From Macrotrachela quadricornifera (lineage: Eukaryota > Rotifera > Eurotatoria > Philodinida > Philodinidae): a stretch of 64,000 bases of DNA. Made by a program: the position numbers and the translations under genes. This document shows, one piece after another, positions 22,583 to 35,041 of this stretch. Under the pieces are notes generated by a model, which searched no databases, was not told the DNA's origin, and was given only the letters and a program-made list of their open reading frames with translations. The stretch is from NCBI GenBank assembly GCA_022393335.1, contig JAJEKB010000790.1, positions 62,001 through 126,000 of the forward strand. Direction: 5' to 3'. The first letter of the stretch is position 1; each line of letters starts with the position of its first letter.

Positions 22583-24385
22583 TCACCAATTTGGCCATAA
22601 ATAATTCAAAAATTTTATTGTCATTTCATAACCAAAGAAACATGCAGCATTTGCTGGAAAAGCTCGTAACATAACAGGTACAATGCCTTTGTAAAGTGAT
22701 CCAATGCCTTCTGTACGTATTAATTCTCGTAATACATCAGCAACACCTGAATATTTGCCTGCAGGAGCTATTAAATTAATTTAAATAAAATTATATAAAT
22801 ATTTATTTTAAAAAAAATTCATTTAAAATTAAACCTGTTTGAAATCTTGATTTAAGTACATCAGGAGGAGTAGCTACAATCCAATTACAAATACCAGCCA
22901 TACCACCAGAAAATAATGTTTTTAATGCACTTAATTCACTAGTACTGAAATATGTAAAAGAATTATATATATATGCATAAATATATTTATCTAATTTATA
23001 TTTACGAATGTCCTTCAGGTGTTAAGGTTCTTTTAAACCATTCATATGATGCAAAATAAACACCTGATGCAGGTACATCTAAATATTATTTTTATTATAT
23101 TTAAAGTATAGATTTTATTTTAAGCAAAAAAAAAATTTATTTTACCTCTTAAAAGTGTTAAAGCTGTTCCTCGATAAATACTTCGAATACCACCTTCTCT
23201 ATATAATTGTTTAGCACAATCTACTGGTCCATTATATTTATGTTCATGAGCTGAATGTTGAATCTATAATTGTTCATTTATTTTTTTTATATAAAAACTT
23301 GTCAGTACGATCTTATTCTGAATCAAAATGTATGAATGGGATAGTAGTGTATGAGCATCTTTGACATTAATGGTATCTGAATTCTAATATTAATCGATAT
23401 CTATATAACTAACCTACACTTTGGTTTTGGGTCCTATGAGAAACTGCTTTTGATCGTTGCTAGAGAAATATACTCATCGACCTTTAACCTTGATTTCTAT
23501 ACGAACGCGTTTTTTTCTCTCATCACTATGAATACTTCTCTTCGTTGCTCGAAAAATCTAGTCGTTAGGCGTTATCTCGATTGATAAATTTATGATGGGA
23601 ATAGGAGAAGCAACAAAATTTCGTCTTAAAACTTATACTCAATATTTTCATTTATAAAATATATGAGTTCCACAATATTTCTTTATTAAATTCATAATCC
23701 TACTTGTAGTAAACATTTAATTCTTTCACCAGGTGCCATTATCACAGTTGTAAATACACCAGATAACATACCAGCAGCAAATAATTGTGTTAAACTAATT
23801 ATTATTTTTTTATTCAAAATTAATAAAAATAATAAACAAAAAAAAATTCGCATACTTGTAATCACCATGTTGACCAGCTGGTGTTTGTAATTTTTTTCCA
23901 ATACCATATCCAAAAAAACAAATAGCAAACATAGGAGTAACACCTATTTGTTTATTTAAAAATAAAAGAATTTTCTTTTCATTTTCTCTAAATTATTAAC
24001 ATACCAACAAGTGGTGCAGCCATGCCTTTATATAAACCAAAAAAACCCTATTTAAATTAATAAGTATTTATATTTTATTTAAATAATTTTTACTTCTTGT
24101 GTAACAATTTTTTTTGCACAATCAAATGTTCCAGTATATAATGGTGTTTGTCCAGGTTGTGGTTTTGCTTGTGTTTGTAATCGAACCTTATTTTTGTCAT
24201 TTTAATTAAATATTTATTCATAAATTATTTTAATTTTTATTCAAACTTACTTTAATTGTATCTAATGGATGACCTGTTATAACAAGACAAGCACCACCAA
24301 CACCGCCAGCAATAAAATCTTTGACTGGATTAACTTTTCTTAATGTTATTTTTGCTGCTGTTGTATCACTTCCTGGGTTAGACAT
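22583..24385 (-). CDS. SLC25A20: Mitochondrial carnitine/acylcarnitine carrier
   Basis: Nine exons on the minus strand: 24385-24251, 24186-24094, 24047-24005, 23943-23856, 23794-23704, 23263-23146, 23078-23006, 22944-22835 and 22767-22583, giving 311 residues (human 301). Three mitochondrial-carrier repeats show the signatures HPLDTIK, APGERIK and PPDVLKSR. Stretches diagnostic of the carnitine carrier are [41 protein letters not shown] and [15 protein letters not shown], plus the C-terminal [14 protein letters not shown]. It exchanges acylcarnitines for carnitine across the inner mitochondrial membrane to feed beta-oxidation. An in-frame ATG at 24412 could add nine residues; I prefer 24385. 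Intron 5 (440 nt) is the only long one and shows no clear element. Confidence 0.95.
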
Positions 24386-24677
24386 GGTTAAGGTTTTTTT
24401 TTCGAATATCAAATACTCTTCTAGAAGATTTTTCTAATATATATACACATGATAGAATAATTAATGTATGTATCTAAGATAGTTTATTTTGCTTATTTAT
24501 ATAAGTACGCTTGAATAAATGAGAAAAAAAAAACGCAAACAAATATAAACGGTAAAATTCGAAAAGCTAATTAAACGCTAGAGTATCCAGTCATAAGAGT
24601 GTATACACAAACAAAAAACGAGCCGAAATAAACAAAAAATTGAGGTAAATTGTTTATATATGAAGATACGCATTTGT
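24386..24677. promoter_or_regulatory. Spacer between BCAP31-like stop and SLC25A20 start
   Basis: A 292-nt stretch containing the SLC25A20 upstream region and the BCAP31-like 3' UTR; both genes are on the minus strand, with the BCAP31-like gene upstream. No distinct box was recognised. Confidence 0.4.
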
Positions 24678-25742
24678 TCATTTAGTTTTGTCAGATTCAT
24701 TGTCGGCAAAAACAGACAATTTATTCTTAAAAGAAAAAAATCAAATCAAATTAAATTAAATTAATATAATTTACCTGTAATTTTCGATGTTCATCTTTAA
24801 GTTTATCATATTCACTAATTGAATTATCATATTGTTCACGTAATGCTTCAATATCTTCTTGTGCTTTAACTACTTCTATAAAAAACAAACAAACAAACAA
24901 AATTTCAATGTATTTTTTTTTGATTGATCATTTTAATAAACCTTGTTTTAGTTTTTCGATTTCAGTATCATGCTCTTTTGGATCAATAAAACGTGGTGCT
25001 TCACCCGATGAAACAGGAATTTCTCGAGGATCAAGTTTCTTAAAAATAAATAATAAAATAAAAATGTTTTTCCTTAATAAAAATAAAAATATCTACAGCT
25101 GGATCTTTCGTTATAAGTCCTTCGATATGACGATGAGCACCTTCAGCTTGTTTACGAGCTGCTGCTGAATCGGCCATTTCACGTGCAACTTCTGATAAAA
25201 GATTAATTAAACGTTTAATAACACTAAAAAAGGAAAACAAATATATTTTTTATAGAAAAAAAAGGAAATTTTTGCTTTTCTACATACAACCAAAGAAAAA
25301 GTGCAAAACCGGCAATATAAAAATTTCTTTGAGAACGAAATTGTTTCATATGTGCATGTGCTTCAGCATGTGGTGTTGATAAATCTTTAACTTCTACACC
25401 AGAATATTTTCTTAATTCACGAATTGAATCTAAATAAAAATAAAAATAAAATTAGATTAAAATTTTTCTTTTTTGGCTTTTTTAAATCTAACCAAGAAAT
25501 AATAAACCGAATATACATATTATAAAATTAAAATAATATTTTGCACCAGCGGCAAATGCTTTTGCAAGCCTTGATTTAAAAAATTTGTTCCAACTAAAAA
25601 AAAATAAGAAATCTTGTTTTTTTTTAATTAATTAGAATAATCATATTTACAGAGTTGGTGAAATAAATGGTAAAAGTAGAATAATAACAACGACAAGTTC
25701 ACAATAGAGAAATGTCGCAAGAAAAGTCCATTGAAAACTCAT
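24678..25742 (-). CDS. BCAP31: B-cell receptor-associated protein 29/31-like ER protein
   Basis: Seven minus-strand exons (25742-25651, 25593-25493, 25429-25288, 25223-25097, 25038-24942, 24875-24775, 24725-24678) encode 235 residues, against about 245 in human BCAP31. The N-terminal half has three membrane helices (MSFQWTFLATFLYCELVVVI, a second near residue 50, and FYIAGFALFLWFVIKRLINL), with the family motif MKQFRSQRNFYIAGF. The C-terminal half is hydrophilic and predicted coiled coil (EKLKQGEVVKAQEDIEALRE, SEYDKLKDEHRKLQ). The family acts in ER export and quality control of membrane proteins and at ER-mitochondria contacts. The tail ends SDKTK, lacking the canonical KKxx retrieval signal: lysine is present at -3 but Asp at -4. 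BCAP29 versus BCAP31 cannot be decided; invertebrates usually have one gene. Confidence 0.92.
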
Positions 25743-27788
25743 AGTTTATGACGTTTTTTGTGTTATCCTTCTATATATCTAAAAATAGATAAATGAACTT
25801 TGGAATGTGAAAAGGTAAAAATGAATATTTTGTTTTTGTATCAAATTATATAATAAAATGAATAAAGCTGAATAATTTGTCAGTTAAATATATAATAGAT
25901 AAAGTAGCTAAGATTGAAAGATAGATAGATGATTATATAAATGAATAGAAACTATTGTTATCAAGTAAACATTAATATCCAACACAATTGATATAAAGAT
26001 GACTCAACATTATGTTGTCTTTCATTGATTGAAAATATTAAATAAAAAAGACAAAAAAAAAATTTATTTAAATATAAAAACAAATTTAGTTTTTTTTATT
26101 CATATCTAATTATTTTATTAATTTTTATAGATGAAATAAAAATTATACAAAATTTTTTATTGGATAAAATTTCCACTAATAGAAATTTAAAATAAGAAGC
26201 TTACATATCAAAATGTTTCAAAAGAATTAGTTATATATTTGCGTTCATTCATGTTGCAACAAATTTTGTTAACATATATTGCATTCAAACAAGTTTCGCG
26301 ATATTTTAGCGTTGAAGACGTTTAGGCCAGTAATTGTTGCTGAAAGTTATCGTTTACAAGAAAGCGTATTGAATTAAAATCTTCTCATTATATATAAAAA
26401 ATTCTGTTTCAATGTGGGTTCTTTTCAAAACGTAAATTGTAATTAAATATCAGTTATGAAATTTTTAAGCATTTTGGCATTGAAGGCGATCATATTCGCG
26501 ATAATTGTTCAAAAACCAAAATTGTCAAATGTAAAACTATAATATATTGCTAAAACGAAATATTTTTGAATTGTTTATATTAGTAAGATTGTATAGACGA
26601 TTTTGATTTTACTTCAACTACTAAAATTAATCAAAGTTTTCATTTATTGAGTGTATCACGTCCTACCCCCTGGTTCGGCTACCACTGAGTATTTATTGGA
26701 ATAACATTCATTTCAATGAGATTGTTAATGAATATTTAACGTTTGATATATGAAATATTCATCAATTAAAATCAAAATTATTCCATTTGGAAAAAAAATC
26801 TATTATTATTTACCAATAAAATTTGATATATTTCTCTACGATCTATAAATATTTTTTAGAAAGATTATTATGTGTAATGTATCTTAATTAATTTTAATAA
26901 ATGATCTTTTGTTATAATCGCATACGTCGTTATTTACAATATGAAACAAATCGAATAAAATGTTGTATTCAAGCAATTATGAACTTTATAGACTTTTTCT
27001 TTGATAATCGTTTCAAAAATTTGATTAATACGATTGAATTTATAATGAAACAACTTTTTTAAAGTTATGCACATTCATTTTTTTTCTTCTATATCTTTGC
27101 CATATCATTGAAAGTAAAACAAAGATCAACATTTGAAATTTTTATATATTCATGGATAATATAACATATAAAAAAAAGTATTACTAATATCTTATCTGTA
27201 AATGTACTGAAAAAATAATGATATTCAAAATGAAATATAAATGATTATTTTGTTTTTGTACAATAGTTTTACATTTAAAATTCAGTTTGAACAATATCAA
27301 ATGAAAGCTATTGATAAAAATCGTATGTATATCATACATCTTATCGATTCCGTTCTTATAAAATTGATATATTTATAGTTGTTCCATCTACCAATGAATT
27401 TAATTTTAACCTCAACTATTGTTTCTCTATGGTTTTTTTCTATACACAATAGATCATGTTTCATCTAATCCTCTCAATATATACACAGAATCATATCCAT
27501 ATAAGTGAATTCTAAAATAGGTCGATATAAAATGTTTAAAAAGCAATATGATATAGATCATAATGGTATGTATGTAGATAAAAAAATTTTTTTTTCGAAA
27601 ATATATCAGTATATACCTATGTACTTATTTGACTAGTTAATTCGATTTTGGAACTATTATATTTTCGTCCTCTAAATACGAAAATACACACCCCTATATA
27701 AGAGATTGTTTTTTTTTCATATATAAAATATTTAAATATTGAAGTTATTTTTTAATAATAAAACAAGTTTACCTTTCAAAAATAAATC
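25743..27788. other. Intergenic, 2 kb
   Basis: AT-rich region between the divergent BCAP31-like and threonine dehydratase genes. It has no convincing exon. A short less AT-rich patch at about 26655-26690 (CCTACCCCCTGGTTCGGC) stands out but resembles no RNA gene I can name. Poly-T and TATAT stretches occur near 27700-27725, close to the next gene's presumed promoter. Confidence 0.4.
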
Positions 27789-30046
27789 ATGGGTGAAAAT
27801 CGTGAACGAGGTGAAAGTTATTTTTAATTTTAATTAAATTCATTTTTTTTTTCTAAACTTATTTCCTAGGTCGAATGACAATGCTTGATGAACCACATTT
27901 ATCTGATGCTGATTTACAAGAACGTCAACAAGAAATTGAACATGAAATTAAAAATATGGAGTTAATCTTTTTTCTTTTATTTTTATTCTTTTTAATAATA
28001 TTAAATATACATATATATGTATAGTTTCTCAACACTGGAAATAACTGAAGATGATCTATTTGATGAATGGTGTGATCCAAACAATCCACGTGTGCTTCGT
28101 TTTGAAGAAATAGCTGCTGCAGCATATCGTATTAAATATGGTGTTGAAAAAACACCATGTCCAGTATATATAATTTATTTATATAATTAAATAGATTTTA
28201 TTTTTATTTTTAATTTTTATAGTCTTCTCATGTATCAAAAATAACTGGCATGGATTTATATTTTAAAAAAGATTTTTTATTACATACGGGTAGTTTTAAA
28301 GAACGAGGTGCACGTAATACTTTAATGATTTTACCACCGGTTTGTTATTTAAAGTTTTTAAAGAATATATATATAATTAAAGAAATTTCTATTATGATTA
28401 TTAGGAAGAAAAGGGTCGAGGAGTAATTGCAGCTAGTGCAGGTAATCATGCATTAGCTGTTTGTTATCATGGTCGACAATTGGGTATACCTGTTGTGGTT
28501 GTTATGCCACGACATGCACCAATTATGAAAGTGAATAATTGTAAATCATTTGGAGCTGTGGTTATTGTTAGAGGATTAGATCTCGCTGAAGTAAATAATT
28601 TAATAGATAAATAAAAATATTGAATTCCTTTTATTTTTTCTTCTAGTCTAAACGATTAGCATTAAAATTGGGCAAATTATTAGGTTTACGATATATTAAT
28701 GGGTAAAAGAAGATAATTATTTGAAATAATTTATTTTTATTTATTTTTAGTTTTGATCATCCACATATTCTAGCTGGTCAAGGAAGTTTAGGTCTGGAAG
28801 TACTTGATCAAGTTCCAGATGTTGATGCTATTGTTATTCCTACAGGTATTTGACTTATAATAAAATAATATTATACAATTTTCTATTATTTTAAGGTGGT
28901 GGTGGTCTTTTAGCTGGTGTAGGTAAAAGAGAAATTTTCATCGTATTGTTTTTTTTTGTATGTTTATAATAAAATATTATTAATATAGCTGTGGCTGTTA
29001 AATCGGTTAATCCTCGTGTACAAATAATATCCGTTGAATCTGAACGTGCACCTGGATTTTATGCATCAATGAAAGGTAATGAAGATGATTTGATATTCTT
29101 TTGATTTTTATAATATATTGTAAAATGTTTATTTCAGCTGGTCAACCTGTTCTTACGGAATGTCAATCGACATTAGCCGATGGTCTTGCTGTTTCTCTTG
29201 TCGGTGCAAATGCTTATGCAACAGCTGCACCATTAATTGATAAAGTTGTTTGTGTAAGGTTAGTAATTATTTAAAAAAAAAGAAGACAATAAAGAAAATA
29301 ATCTTATATAATATTTAGTGAAGAATATATTGCTATTGCTATTTTACGTTTGGTTGAAATGGAAAAAGCTGTTGTTGAAGGTAAATTTGAATTATTTTGT
29401 TTCTTTTTCTTTTCTCCGATTTATTTAATTTCATAATTTGATAACATACGTTAATATTTAGGAGCTGGTGCTACAGGTCTTGCCGCTGTTTTACAAGGTT
29501 TATTACCAGAACTAAAAGGCAAAAGGTAAATAAAATAAAATAAAAATTAAATTTCAATAAATTTTATTTTTCTAGAGTAGTTATACCGTTATGTGGTGGT
29601 AATATTGATACAACTGTACTTGGTCGTGTACTTGAACGTGGTCTTGTTGCTGATAAACGTTTATTAAAAGTTTGGTTGCTTGTTAGGTAAAAATGAAAAA
29701 GATTTTATTTTAGTAAAATTTCAAATGAAATTTTTTACTTCTTTTTTTTTTTTAAATTAGTGATCGTCCAGGATCATTAGCACAAATGTGTAAATTATTT
29801 AGTACAGCAGGTGCTAGTGTTAAAGATATATATCATGAACGAGCATGGCTTAAATCTGACATGTTTTCAGTTCAAGTAAATTAATTATTGAATTTATTAT
29901 TTTATTAATAATTTCTTTTTTTGTTTTTCTTCAATGAATAGATTCAAGTTGTATTAGAAGTACGTGATAGTGAACATGCTGATGAAGTAAAAAAAATTAT
30001 ATCAGAAACTTATGATCATGTTAAATTTTATCAAGACAATATGTAA
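27789..30046 (+). CDS. Threonine dehydratase (L-threonine ammonia-lyase) with ACT domain
   Basis: Fifteen exons: 27789-27810, 27870-27960, 28025-28163, 28223-28339, 28405-28590, 28647-28702, 28751-28845, 28896-28922, 28989-29075, 29138-29258, 29319-29380, 29462-29525, 29576-29686, 29761-29875, 29942-30046; 465 residues. It is a fold-type II PLP enzyme: the Schiff-base lysine is K110 in TGSFKERGARN, the substrate loop is SAGNHALAV, and the phosphate-binding loop is GGGG at 236-239. GAGATGLAAVL and IPLCGGNID are also typical. The C-terminal 75 residues (from VWLLVSDRPGSLAQM) form an ACT domain, usual in regulated catabolic or biosynthetic threonine dehydratases. The reaction converts threonine (and serine) to 2-oxobutyrate (pyruvate) and ammonia. 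Serine racemase is excluded because it lacks an ACT domain and is shorter. Dense introns show long residence in this genome. AATAAA is at 30067-30072. Confidence 0.93.
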
Positions 30047-30974
30047 CAATTCATATTCAATTTAAGAATAAACTTTTCAATTTTAAAAAAAAATAATAAG
30101 TAAATCATTAAATATATCTTGAGTAGACTCTTTTTTATAATCATTATTAACTAACATACTCATTTAAGATTAAAAATTAAATATATATTCATTTATTTAT
30201 ATAGAATTTTTAAAATAAATTATATTCTTACTCTATTTAGATATACATATGATTATATCATCTTTACTTGAATAAAACTTTTGAATATAATCTACTATCA
30301 TATAAACTCTATGCTTATTTATAATAAGACTTGATGATTCATTCTATAGTTATTAAATATTAACCATCAGTACTGATAGCTTGATATTCATTAGTTTTAT
30401 ATTTAATAAAACTTAAAAATCAAAAAAATAGTAATTACTACTTAGGTGAAACTATTGATATATTCTATATAATAAATATATGATTACCAACTAATATTTT
30501 AAATTTATTGAGAACTTAAACAATATTAAATTGTAAAATCAGTTTATTGCAGCATACAGACAGATAAATCCAAAAGAACCGTGATAATCTATAGAAAAGT
30601 ATATAAACGAAAGAAGAACTATATTTTAATTTGTATTTTGTCTTCATGAAAACTATAACATTCATGTAAAATATAATTGTTTAAATATTTTTAGAATTTA
30701 AATAAATCTAATAGAAGAAGAATATTTTCTTTGATGAGAAAAGCGAAATCTAATTGTCATATATTTTTAACCAACCATTGCACGACCCGATGTTTCTCTT
30801 TTATATCTCGTCATTTTATTTTAAAATGGTCAACAACTGGCATAGTCACAATATGTTCGTTTTGTATGTGAGGCAACTATTTAGCCGTTAAAACGTCATC
30901 TAATGTTCAGATGAGGCTCATTGAACGGAAACTTTTCTTTTCTTTTTATTTTTTGTTGCTTGATCTTCATTCTC

Positions 30975-31000
30975 TCCCCCCCCCTCTCTCTCTCTCTCTT
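30975..31000. repeat. C-run followed by (CT)n microsatellite
   Basis: A run of nine Cs and then CT dinucleotides; notable in this AT-rich sequence. Confidence 0.8.
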
Positions 31001-34000
31001 TTGCTTTCTCATATACGACAAACGACGCGCTCGATTGACATATCCCCGAGAGAACGAATCATGTGTCACACCTCACATACATTTGTCGAATTATTTAGCC
31101 TTTTAGCCCTATATTCATGTATATGTATAGTGAGTTCACCTTGTTTTATGGCCTTCACACACACACAGACCAAGGGTAATTAGAAGCCATCACGAAAAAA
31201 AAATTTTCGTCAACAACATCATTTGGACAGACAAACTCTATAAAATATAAAGCAACATACAAGTTGAGTTATCACTCGTGCGCAAAGAACATTATATGAG
31301 AAGAAAAGAAAAGAGTAGCTTTATTTATTACTATATCCCTTCAAGCTATATAATAATTGTCAACGTGATTTTCTAACAACTTTTTAAGAAAAAAATCATA
31401 AAAGAAAACAATAGACTCTTTTTTTTTATCCCTTGCACGTAGTAGTACATTCTGATAGACAAAATAAAACGATCAGATAACTTTGATTTGTTGATTGTTT
31501 AATCTAAAATATATACTCTTCATATGCACAATCAGAAGAACATATTGCCAACAATAATGGATAAACACTTCCCTATGGAGTGAGGAAAAAAAGGAAAAAA
31601 GTAAAAGAATAGCAGTAGCATCTGATTGATCAAACGGATATGAGTGGAAAAGTTTAATAGGGCCATTGAACGGCAACAGCAGTTGGAAAGTGTCGAATCG
31701 TCTGCATTTGACCGATAACGGGTGCATGTCATAGAGACCAATCGGTTGTGCATATGTGTGAGAAAAACGATAAAAAAACTAACACAAAAAGAACAAAAAA
31801 AACAGCGGGTGGTGACCATTACAAGCCAAACAGATATAAAAAAATAAAATAAAAGAAAAAACTTCCTTAGAAAAATCTGTTATTAATCATAACTTACATT
31901 TATTTTTTGTTTTGTTATTCTTTTTTCTTGTCATTTTTGTTCTCTTTACAAACAGACACTATACTTCCAAACGACAATAAATAAATGCGAGTCCATTAAT
32001 GAGGCTCTAATGCGGTACTAATATTGCTCAATAATATGATATATTTATTTTTATGGAGGCCATTTCTCTCCTTTTGCTTTCTCTCTTTTTTTTGTGTACA
32101 TACAAATACAAAACATACCTTGCCTACATATAGTCGATCATCATTTATTGTTGTCGTCGATAAGAATGAGAGTTTTCAATATAAAATTATTACAACAAAA
32201 TTCAGGTAGTATTTATATAGAAGTTCTTAAGTTAAACTATAAAATAATCATTGATATTCTCATGTGAATTACTTCTTTTTATTTATATAAGATATGATGT
32301 AAATCATGGTCATACAACAGAAGTTGATAGATATCAATTGACGTAAGAACACACCTCATTAAGTCTTATTTGTAGTATTCGTCGGAATATTGTGATTAAC
32401 AAATAGAAATTAAAGAAAAAAAAGAAGTATTCGATGCGAGACAAATATATATTGGTTATTCAATTTTCTTTTAGAAGAAAAATATACCATTAAAAATCTA
32501 TCTATTATTTGTTTTAATGTCGATCGAAATTCTATTTGTAAAATATTATATAAGTATATTGATAATAGTGAATCTATATTTTATGTAGTAAACTATAAAT
32601 TCAGTTTAGTACACTTTCTTTTGAAAATTATTCTCCTCTGTGATTAAGAAAAGAAGAACTAAAACTTATCAAAGAAATAAAATCGATAGAATATTATCTT
32701 AGAAATAAAGAAATAGAAACACATGTTTCACAATAACCAAACAGATGATACTGATTCTACAATTACTATTCTTTATTAGACAGACATATTAGTTTTATCT
32801 CTATAATTTATTTTATGTTGTAATAAATTGATTGGTCACAGTTAACAATATTTTTTCTTATATATATCTAAAGTGACAAATTCTCTCTCTCTCTCTTTTC
32901 CTATCTTCATTAACTAAGTAGCTTTATTTATAACACTACTAACACTTCATTGATCAAAACAAGCGTAATGAGTAGTAAAGGTAGAAACAAACGATGACAA
33001 CATGATCAAAAAAAAGAAAGAAATGCCGAGTGTCGGTTCCACCAACATTGTCACCGACGTCATCAAATTCCCATTAGATAGAACACATTGTTAACGATCA
33101 AGAGATGTCTTTTTAGTATATATGGTTCAATTGAATCAATCTGTAGGATAAAGTTAAGTGTTAAAATTTGAGAAAAAAAGAAAAGAACGGAAATATATCA
33201 ACTTGATAGTCTATTTTCTTAATTTGTTTTTTTTGTACAATATTTAAATTTCTTTCGAAATAACATTCTTTTATATATGCTTGTCACATCACTAGTCCTT
33301 TTATTAGCAATGGCTGATATGCAGTCTGATCTTCACATATCTATGCGAGGAAAAAGGTCGATTTTCTTCACTCAAATACAGATTGAAAGGCCAAGTGGCC
33401 GACGATTTGATTCACTAAGTTTTTTATCGTCATTATTTGATACAAAAAAAAAGAGAACTACTTATGCTCTATGATTATTCGTTTATGACTATATATTATG
33501 ATATGATACTTTATATGACAACGTCTAACAACTTAAAAAATCAAAAATGAATAATATCAACAAACATGAATCAGTTTGTTGTGATTTGTTAGTTGTCTTT
33601 TTTTTGGGAATCAAATAAAAATATGTTTCGATAAATTATAGTTCAATGATTTCAATTGAATGAATAATGTATTAATTATTCAAAATTTGATTTCATTACA
33701 TGCATTGAAATAAGGTCAATCGATTTAACGTAGTAGCTTTTTTCCAAATGATTTAAATTCTAATCAATAAGACATTATTTTTGACTTCTTTTTTGTTTTG
33801 TTTCATTTTCTCTTTCTAGTCATCATGACTATATTTTTTAAAAAGAATAACAATACAGTCGGTATTTATTCAAAAGATTCTTTTTATTTTATACATATAT
33901 ATATATATACATATACACATATCAAGACATCTACTAAGTAAGAATGATCATTAAAGCAAGAAAAAAAAATCTAAACGTTAAAATGATAGTGATTGTAATC

Positions 34001-34617
34001 TAAATATGAAGAAAAAACGAAGAGCAAAAGAAAATTTTGCAATCACACCTTTTCTTTTTAAGGTTTGCAGTCTATCTATATGCGCCCATCTTTTTTTTTT
34101 CTCTCTTTTTCTTCCTACCAATATATGCACATATATACATCTATTTGATCTATGTATATGTGTTTGCATGGTCTCTTTTTTTCGCCTATGATAGCACGAG
34201 AGGGACACAAAATTAGTCGCACATACATTCTCTATCTATACTATGGTGCACCTCCGCAGGGCGATGACAAAATGAGCAATCGTTCTTCGGGGACATCGTA
34301 TGTATGCATATATTGATGATCAACACAATACGATGGCAAACGAAAGAGCGCAAAAGAAGAAGAAGAAAAAAAAACGAGAGGCAAATTGTGCGAGAATAGA
34401 GGTATATGTCTATTCGAACCTATCAAAAGAAAGAAATGTATTGATTGGTTAAATCAAAAAAGGAGCACAACAGAGAGAGAGAAAAACTCCGTTAAATTTC
34501 TCTATATATGTTCTTTTTCTTTTCTCTTCAATGTATGTACGTTCCGAATGGCTCGAAAATATCATCATCTCATCTAACGATAATGCTACTGGAGCAAAAA
34601 CAACAACATGACTATTG

Positions 34618-34700
34618 AGAACGAGAGAGAAAGAGAAAAAAAGAGAGAGATATCTTTCTCTTCTTTCTCTCTCTCTCTATTTTTTTCTCTCCCTTCTTTT
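34618..34700. repeat. Oligopurine then oligopyrimidine block
   Basis: About 30 nt of almost pure GA sequence is followed, after ATATC, by almost pure CT sequence. The two halves can pair imperfectly as a hairpin or form triplex-type structure. It lies about 350 nt upstream of the Hox start codon. Confidence 0.6.
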
Positions 34701-35041
34701 TAACCAACGATAGAAAGAAGTTATTTCCTCCTAACAAATCATTGTAAAGTGCCGGCGATCATTGCCTCCATATTCATTTCAATTGTCGTTTAAACACGTT
34801 CTTCTTCTCCTTTTTTTTTGCTTTATTATTATGGCCGGGTATTAGTGGCTGTTTTGAGTTTTTTTATTTCTTAACATTAACTACTATCATCCGTCTTTTG
34901 ACCTAAATGTGTGTGAACTTTTTTATGGGCAATATTATTATTTGACCTCATCAACGACTATACAATAACAACAAAAAAAAAAAAACGAAATAAATTTTTC
35001 TCTTCCTACATATATAAAAATAACGATAATTATACAAGACA

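Larger units (their letters stand above)
30047..35041. other. Five-kilobase gene-free region upstream of the Hox gene
   Basis: No exon with splice sites and coding character was found; open frames here are short and lack recognisable sequence. The second half is richer in C/T and G/A tracts: a C-run plus (CT)n at about 30975-31000, (TA)n near 33895-33910, and an oligopurine block followed by an oligopyrimidine block at about 34618-34700. Because it is the largest empty stretch in a compact genome and ends at a developmental gene, cis-regulatory content is plausible, but no individual site can be supported. Confidence 0.45.

Noticed and set aside
26655..26690. Less AT-rich patch resembling an RNA gene arm (CTGGTTCGGCTACC)
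   Set aside because: No cloverleaf or snRNA-like structure could be built; left unassigned.
30911..34577. Several 60-95-codon frames in the region upstream of the Hox gene
   Set aside because: Overlapping frames on both strands through CT/GA-rich tracts, Phe/Leu/Ser- or Lys/Arg-biased, without splice sites or recognisable domains.
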